From assembly GCA_934692295.1 (NCBI GenBank), contig CAKUTL010000006.1, forward strand, positions 1 through 52,573: 52,573 nucleotides of DNA, given 5' to 3'. The notes under the pieces were generated by a model. The model did not search any database. It worked only from the letters and a program-made list of their open reading frames with translations, and was not told where the DNA came from. The position numbers and the translations under genes were made by a program. Shown piece by piece: positions 49,235 to 52,573 of this stretch. Each line of letters opens with the position of its first letter. The first letter of the stretch is position 1. This DNA is from an uncultured Candidatus Melainabacteria bacterium. Its GTDB lineage: Bacteria; Cyanobacteriota; Vampirovibrionia; Gastranaerophilales; Gastranaerophilaceae.

Positions 49235-49564
49235 ATGAAAATGTTCGTTTTGATTGTTATTTGTGTTTTACTGGGTGTTCCTTGTCTTGCTAAAAAGACT
49301 CCGGAACCGGCTGTATCAACTCAAGGGATTGAAATTTCTCAAGATGTTGCGAATTCTCAAATGACAAAATCTGAAAAAAATGAACAAAAAGCTCTTCAAA
49401 ATCGTTCTAAAAAATATATAAAGAATAATAAGGATTTGAAAAAGCAAAATCTTAAAAAACAAAAACAAGAAAGAGAACTTGAATATTTAAAAAGTAGGTT
49501 AGAGGTAAAAAGGAATAAACTGGAAACAAGGTTTCCTGATTATGTGAAAGGAGAAAGTAAATGA
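49235..49564 (+). CDS. Secreted Lys-rich coiled-coil protein
   Basis: The 109-residue protein has a signal peptide (M-K-M-F-V-L-I-V-I-C-V-L-L-G-V, likely cut after C-L-A). The mature helical region is very rich in Lys, Gln and Asn (K-N-E-Q-K-A-L-Q-N-R-S-K-K, then K-Q-N-L-K-K-Q-K-Q-E-R-E). Its stop overlaps the ATG of the next coiled-coil gene by 4 bases (ATGA), so the two are translationally coupled. Translation initiation at this gene appears to use a leaderless mRNA. Function unknown; a periplasmic partner of the next protein is likely. Confidence 0.75.
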   Translation: MKMFVLIVICVLLGVPCLAKKTPEPAVSTQGIEISQDVANSQMTKSEKNEQKALQNRSKKYIKNNKDLKKQNLKKQKQERELEYLKSRLEVKRNKLETRFPDYVKGESK

Positions 49565-50046
49565 AAAAATTATTAGTTGCTCTTATGGCAGTATCAGTTT
49601 TATCATTAGGGGCTGCGGCTAATGCTGGAACTTTATCTGATGCATTGAATAATGCTGCAAATAAAGTTGGTCAACGAGAACAATCCTTAACAAATGCTCA
49701 AAAAGAAGCTCAAAAAAGACAACAAGAACGTCAAAAAGCTTACGAACAACAAAAGAAAGCAAACCAACAGGCTATTGAAAAGAAAAAACAAGAACTAAAA
49801 AAACAACAAGAAGCTCACCAAAAAGCCGTAGAAAAGAAAAAGCAAGAATGGCAAAAGCAACAAGAACAAGCTAAAAAAGATGCTCAAGCAAGACAGGAAG
49901 CTAACCAAAAGGCTTTAGAAAAGAAAAAACAAGAGTGGCAAAAACAACATGAACAAGCTAAGAAAGATGTTCAAGCAAGACAAAAAGCTAATCAAAAAGA
50001 AATGCAAAAGAAAAAAGATGCTTGGAATACTTTAATTGGAAAATAG
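49561..50046 (+). CDS. Secreted protein with 29-residue coiled-coil repeats
   Basis: The 161-residue protein has a signal peptide (M-K-K-L-L-V-A-L-M-A-V, cut after A-N-A at 22). From about residue 64 it is built of repeats: a degenerate unit (64-82), two nearly identical 29-residue units (83-111 and 112-140) and a partial one (141-155). Each carries K-K-K-Q-E-W-Q-K-Q and Q-A-K-K-D-x-Q-A-R. These should form one long, highly charged Gln/Lys helix in the periplasm, as in TolA-like or Skp-like spacers. AAAGGAG is the ribosome-binding site. It is coupled to the 49235 gene. A hairpin with poly-T follows. Confidence 0.78.
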   Translation: MKKLLVALMAVSVLSLGAAANAGTLSDALNNAANKVGQREQSLTNAQKEAQKRQQERQKAYEQQKKANQQAIEKKKQELKKQQEAHQKAVEKKKQEWQKQQEQAKKDAQARQEANQKALEKKKQEWQKQHEQAKKDVQARQKANQKEMQKKKDAWNTLIGK

Positions 50047-50067
50047 TTTTTCAAAATAATTTAATAT

Positions 50068-50108
50068 AAAAAGGAGGTTTTTTATCAATGTAAATTTCCT
50101 CCTTTTTT
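50068..50108 (+). terminator. Terminator between the coiled-coil gene and ilvB
   Basis: Arms 50068-50077 and 50098-50107 (AAAAAGGAGG/CCTCCTTTTT) form a perfect 10-bp stem with a 20-nt loop, ending in a T-run. The 5' arm contains a Shine-Dalgarno sequence followed in the loop by ATG-TAA, a start-stop mini-ORF. Confidence 0.75.
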
Positions 50109-50109
50109 G

Positions 50110-50138
50110 TTGCCCGTGATATTATTATGTGATACCAT
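50110..50138 (+). promoter_or_regulatory. Promoter of ilvB
   Basis: TTGCCC (50110-50115), 17 bases, TACCAT (50133-50138) with an extended TG-A before the -10. The start near 50145 leaves a leader of about 25 nt. Confidence 0.5.
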
Positions 50139-50169
50139 TAAATGTATCAGACTTAGGATTAGGGTGTAC

Positions 50170-51801
50170 ATGTTTATTAAAGACGAAATTAAAACAATGA
50201 AAGGTGCAAAGGTTATTATTAATACCCTCAAATCATTGGGTGTTGATACTATTTTTGGCTATCCTGGTGGAATTGTTTTGGATTTGTATGATGAATTGTA
50301 CAGTCAATCTGATATAAAACATATTTTGGTTCGTCATGAGCAATCTGCTGTGCATGCCGCAGAAGGTTATGCTCGAGTTATGGGGAAATGTGGTGTTGCT
50401 CTTGTTACATCCGGACCTGGGGCTACAAATACTGTATCCGGGATTGTGAATGCCTATCTTGATGGATATCCTGTAGTTGTTTTAACCGGTCAAGTTTTTA
50501 AGAATTTAATTGGTAAAGATGCTTTTCAAGAAGCAAATATTTGTGATATTACAAAATCTTGTACTAAAAAAGTTTTCCAAGTTACAAATGCAAATGATTT
50601 ACAAAAAACTTTGCAAAATGCTTTTTCAGTTGCAATGTCTGGCAAAAAAGGACCTGTTGTAGTTGATTTGTCAAAAAATGTTTTAAGCGAATTTGTTGAA
50701 TACAATGAACGATTAAATAGTTGTGTGGAAAAATTTCCAACTTTTAGCGAACTGGATGTAAATAAAGTTTTGGGTAGAATTAAGGCTGCCAAAAGACCTG
50801 TAATTGTTTCTGGCGGCGGAGTTGCTCATTCGGGTGCAGAAGATGAATTACTAAAATTTTCTGATGCATTAAATATTCCTGTTGTAGCTACTATGATGGG
50901 TGTTGGAACTTTCCCTCAAGAAAATAAAAATTATTTTGGAATGATTGGCATTTTTGGAGATAAAGCCGCAAATCAAATTCTTAAAGAGTCTGATTTAATT
51001 ATTTCTCTTGGTGCAAGATTTAATGACAGAATTACCTGTATGTTTAAGGATTGCAATTTAGCTGAGAAGTTTATTCAAATTGACATAAATCCTTTAGAAC
51101 TCGGAAGGGTTATAGATTGCATTGATTCTGTTTGTTCAGATATAAACGAATTTTTGAGCGCATTGAATACTTTATCAACATCAATTGATTTTGATAGATG
51201 GCTAATTGAGGCTCAAAGTTTGAAAACTTTGAATCTTCCAAACAAAAAATCAACAAATATGTTGTACTCATTTGAAGTGGTACAGCAGATTGAAAAATTT
51301 ACAAAAGATAAGAATGTAATTTTTACATCTGAAGTTGGACAACATATGTTGTGGGCTGTTCAGAATTTATCTTTGAATAAAGATAGAAAAATTTTATTAT
51401 CCGGAGGTTCTGGAACAATGGGTTTTGGTTTCCCTGCTGGGATTGGTGCCGCTGTTGCTTTTCCTGAAAAAACTGTTGTATGTATCTCCGGAGATGGTTC
51501 ATTCCAGATGAATTTGGAAGAACTTGCAGTTTGTAAAGATTATAATTTGAATATAAAAATTATGATTTTAAATAACGGATATTTGGGTATGGTTCGCCAA
51601 TTGCAAGAAAAATCTTATGGTGGAAGATACTCAGAAACAAAGATTTCAAATCCGGACTTTTTAAAACTAGCTGAAAGTTATGGTATAGGAGCAAGAAGAG
51701 TTTCTTCATTTAATGAAATTGAAGATGCCTTTACTTGTGCTTTTTCAACCGACGATCCATATGTTGTGGAATTTGTGGTTGAACCTATGGAACTATTATA
51801 A
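50170..51801 (+). CDS. ilvB: Acetolactate synthase large subunit
   Basis: This ThDP enzyme condenses pyruvate in branched-chain amino acid synthesis. I start at 50170 (543 residues), downstream of the predicted promoter; an in-frame ATG at 50107 lies upstream of it, and 50197 is another option. Catalytic Glu57 is in R-H-E-Q-S-A, the FAD/activator region includes G-K-D-A-F-Q-E, and the ThDP motif runs G-D-G-S-F (about 442) to N-N-G-Y. The motif that normally reads R-Q-W is R-Q-L here (Leu478), at a position linked to substrate choice and inhibitor resistance in this family. No ilvN regulatory subunit or ilvC follows. Confidence 0.9.
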   Translation: MFIKDEIKTMKGAKVIINTLKSLGVDTIFGYPGGIVLDLYDELYSQSDIKHILVRHEQSAVHAAEGYARVMGKCGVALVTSGPGATNTVSGIVNAYLDGYPVVVLTGQVFKNLIGKDAFQEANICDITKSCTKKVFQVTNANDLQKTLQNAFSVAMSGKKGPVVVDLSKNVLSEFVEYNERLNSCVEKFPTFSELDVNKVLGRIKAAKRPVIVSGGGVAHSGAEDELLKFSDALNIPVVATMMGVGTFPQENKNYFGMIGIFGDKAANQILKESDLIISLGARFNDRITCMFKDCNLAEKFIQIDINPLELGRVIDCIDSVCSDINEFLSALNTLSTSIDFDRWLIEAQSLKTLNLPNKKSTNMLYSFEVVQQIEKFTKDKNVIFTSEVGQHMLWAVQNLSLNKDRKILLSGGSGTMGFGFPAGIGAAVAFPEKTVVCISGDGSFQMNLEELAVCKDYNLNIKIMILNNGYLGMVRQLQEKSYGGRYSETKISNPDFLKLAESYGIGARRVSSFNEIEDAFTCAFSTDDPYVVEFVVEPMELL

Positions 51802-51862
51802 GTAGTAGATAGAGAAAGATTATAAGATAGAATTACCCTGTGAAAGAGGCTTGAACAATAAT

Positions 51863-52030
51863 ATGAATAAATCAATAATTAAGGAAGTTAAATCAGTTTA
51901 CTCCAACAAAATAAGAGCAAATAATTCGGTGTCAATGAATCCTGAAATTATTTCAAATAAAAATAAAGTTAAAAAAGAGAAAACATTTTTTAACGGTGTA
52001 ATTGAAAAATTGAATATATCAAAGATTTAA
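51863..52030 (+). CDS. Small 55-residue basic protein, unknown
   Basis: ATG 51863 follows AAGAGG by 13 bases and reads 55 codons ending at 52030, directly abutting the stop of the convergent purN-like gene at 52031. The product is Lys/Asn/Ser-rich (N-K-N-K-V-K-K-E-K near residues 32-40) with no hydrophobic segment. The exact fit of its stop against the neighbouring gene and a plausible ribosome-binding site favour a real gene, but the composition is close to what AT-rich DNA would give by chance. Confidence 0.4.
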   Translation: MNKSIIKEVKSVYSNKIRANNSVSMNPEIISNKNKVKKEKTFFNGVIEKLNISKI

Positions 52031-52552
52031 TTAGTGTTTGCAAGATGAACAATTTCCGCTGCAACCTCCGTTAGCATGGTTGCATGGATTTTTAAATAAG
52101 TCTTGAAAATCAAAAACAGTGTCGTTGATTATCGCTTCAATAACCGGAGGATATAATCTTGCTCCAACTTTTTCAAGGTCGTCTTTAAACTCTTCTAAAT
52201 GTGTTTCAAGTCCTATCAAAACAGGATATTGGGCTAAAATTTTCCCAAAGAAATTCCCTTTTTCGACTTTGTGAATTGTTACTCCGCTAACTTTCACTCC
52301 AGAAAGATATGATTTTGTAATTGCATCTTCTTCCTTAAAAGCAGGAAGTAATGAAGGATGAATATTTATCACTTCTTTGTTTGTAAAATTGGTCTCAAAA
52401 TTTGATTCATAACCAGTCAGAACAATGAGGTCATAATTAGTAAGGTCGGCATCTTTTTCAAGAATTTCTGCCTCCTCTTTTAAAATATTTTTAATAGCTG
52501 ATATAATTTTTTTATTTTCAGAATTTATTATTGCAACTCTTTTGTTTTTCAT
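52031..52552 (-). CDS. PurN-like formyltransferase homologue with Cys-rich tail
   Basis: The 173-residue protein follows glycinamide ribonucleotide formyltransferase (PurN): I-N-I-H-P-S-L-L-P-A-F near residue 86, with the catalytic Asn and His, and G-V-T-I-H near 108. Other key features are lost. The N-terminal Gly-rich loop reads I-I-N-S-E-N-K-K, and the position of the catalytic Asp (PurN L-D-G-G) reads F-F-G. A C-terminal extension of about 17 residues has four cysteines (157, 164, 168, 171) and two histidines (159, 173), a likely metal site. It is probably not a normal PurN. A TAAAAT ends 6 bases before the ATG, without a Shine-Dalgarno sequence. Confidence 0.72.
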   Translation of the reverse strand: MKNKRVAIINSENKKIISAIKNILKEEAEILEKDADLTNYDLIVLTGYESNFETNFTNKEVINIHPSLLPAFKEEDAITKSYLSGVKVSGVTIHKVEKGNFFGKILAQYPVLIGLETHLEEFKDDLEKVGARLYPPVIEAIINDTVFDFQDLFKNPCNHANGGCSGNCSSCKH

Positions 52553-52558
52553 ATATAA

Positions 52559-52564
52559 ATTTTA
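52559..52564 (-). promoter_or_regulatory. -10 hexamer 6 bases before the purN-like start
   Basis: Minus-strand TAAAAT at 52564-52559 ends exactly 6 bases before the ATG at 52552, the leaderless spacing seen at four other genes. The -35 would lie beyond the window end. Confidence 0.45.
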
Positions 52565-52573
52565 GTACAAAAA

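Noticed and set aside
49740..50040. DNA repeats suggesting a CRISPR or minisatellite.
   Set aside because: They encode in-frame 29-residue coiled-coil repeats of the 49561 protein; there are no regular spacers. No CRISPR array was seen anywhere in the window.

Overview
The window looks like a chromosomal segment of an AT-rich, diderm, flagellated bacterium. I infer a member of Vampirovibrionia/Melainabacteria, most likely order Gastranaerophilales (non-photosynthetic relatives of Cyanobacteria). The basis is the combination of LPS and outer-membrane genes (LpxK, two MCE/MlaD proteins, a TpsB/Omp85-type barrel, an OmpH/Skp chaperone), a flagellar basal-body operon, several solitary prepilin-like proteins with near-identical N-terminal helices, and many lineage-restricted proteins. 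No 16S or marker-gene test was possible, so the taxonomy is inference. I saw no rRNA, tRNA, CRISPR array, transposase, integrase or attachment site.

Layout. 0.1-1.2 kb: a minus-strand pair of secreted paralogues. 1.25-4.1 kb: uvrA. 4.3-6.8 kb: two unknown proteins without signal peptides, then a 54-codon gene behind a hairpin that pairs with its ribosome-binding site. 6.9-10.1 kb: obgE, a TPR lipoprotein carrying a recent 29-bp duplication, a mini zinc-ribbon gene and a YhcC-type radical SAM gene. 10.2-11.4 kb: a two-gene unit of unknown hydrophobic proteins. 11.4-13.5 kb: folP and a MCE protein, both apparently leaderless. 13.5-19.4 kb: flagellar operon fliE-fliF-(fliG-like)-fliH-flhA on the minus strand. 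19.6-24.2 kb: an acyltransferase, a trehalose-synthase-like lipoprotein, a dCMP deaminase and a degenerate PurH-like protein. 24.4-27.8 kb: a cluster of unknown coiled-coil or axial-like proteins. 28.0-30.4 kb: MCE protein plus lpxK. 30.4-38 kb: pilin-like genes, an XRE regulator, nth, skp-like, a tpsB-like barrel gene, bioD and bioA. 38-44.3 kb: speB, ligA, a SIMPL protein, apt and a family 2 glycosyltransferase. 44.5-52.6 kb: HU, DedA, an XRE regulator divergent from a pilin-like gene, a PHP phosphoesterase, rph, two secreted coiled-coil proteins, ilvB and a PurN-like protein with a Cys-rich tail.

How the parts fit. Most housekeeping genes stand alone or in pairs. The coherent blocks are the flagellar export/basal-body operon, the outer-membrane lipid genes and bioDA. 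The most interesting material is: (1) a repeated promoter layout in which a -10 hexamer ends exactly 6 nt before ATG with no Shine-Dalgarno sequence (folP, the MCE gene, nth, a secreted coiled-coil gene, the purN-like gene), suggesting leaderless mRNAs; (2) a cluster of signal-less proteins shaped like flagellar axial proteins, which could be unrecognised export substrates; (3) a non-canonical protein in the fliG position; (4) two unlinked 10-formyl-THF transferase homologues (PurH-like and PurN-like) that both lack key catalytic residues; and (5) solitary prepilins sharing a D-x-N-G...P-N-x-x-G-x-D motif.

The only stretch over 300 bases without a long gene is 6498-6877. It holds a terminator, the hairpin leader and the 54-codon gene.
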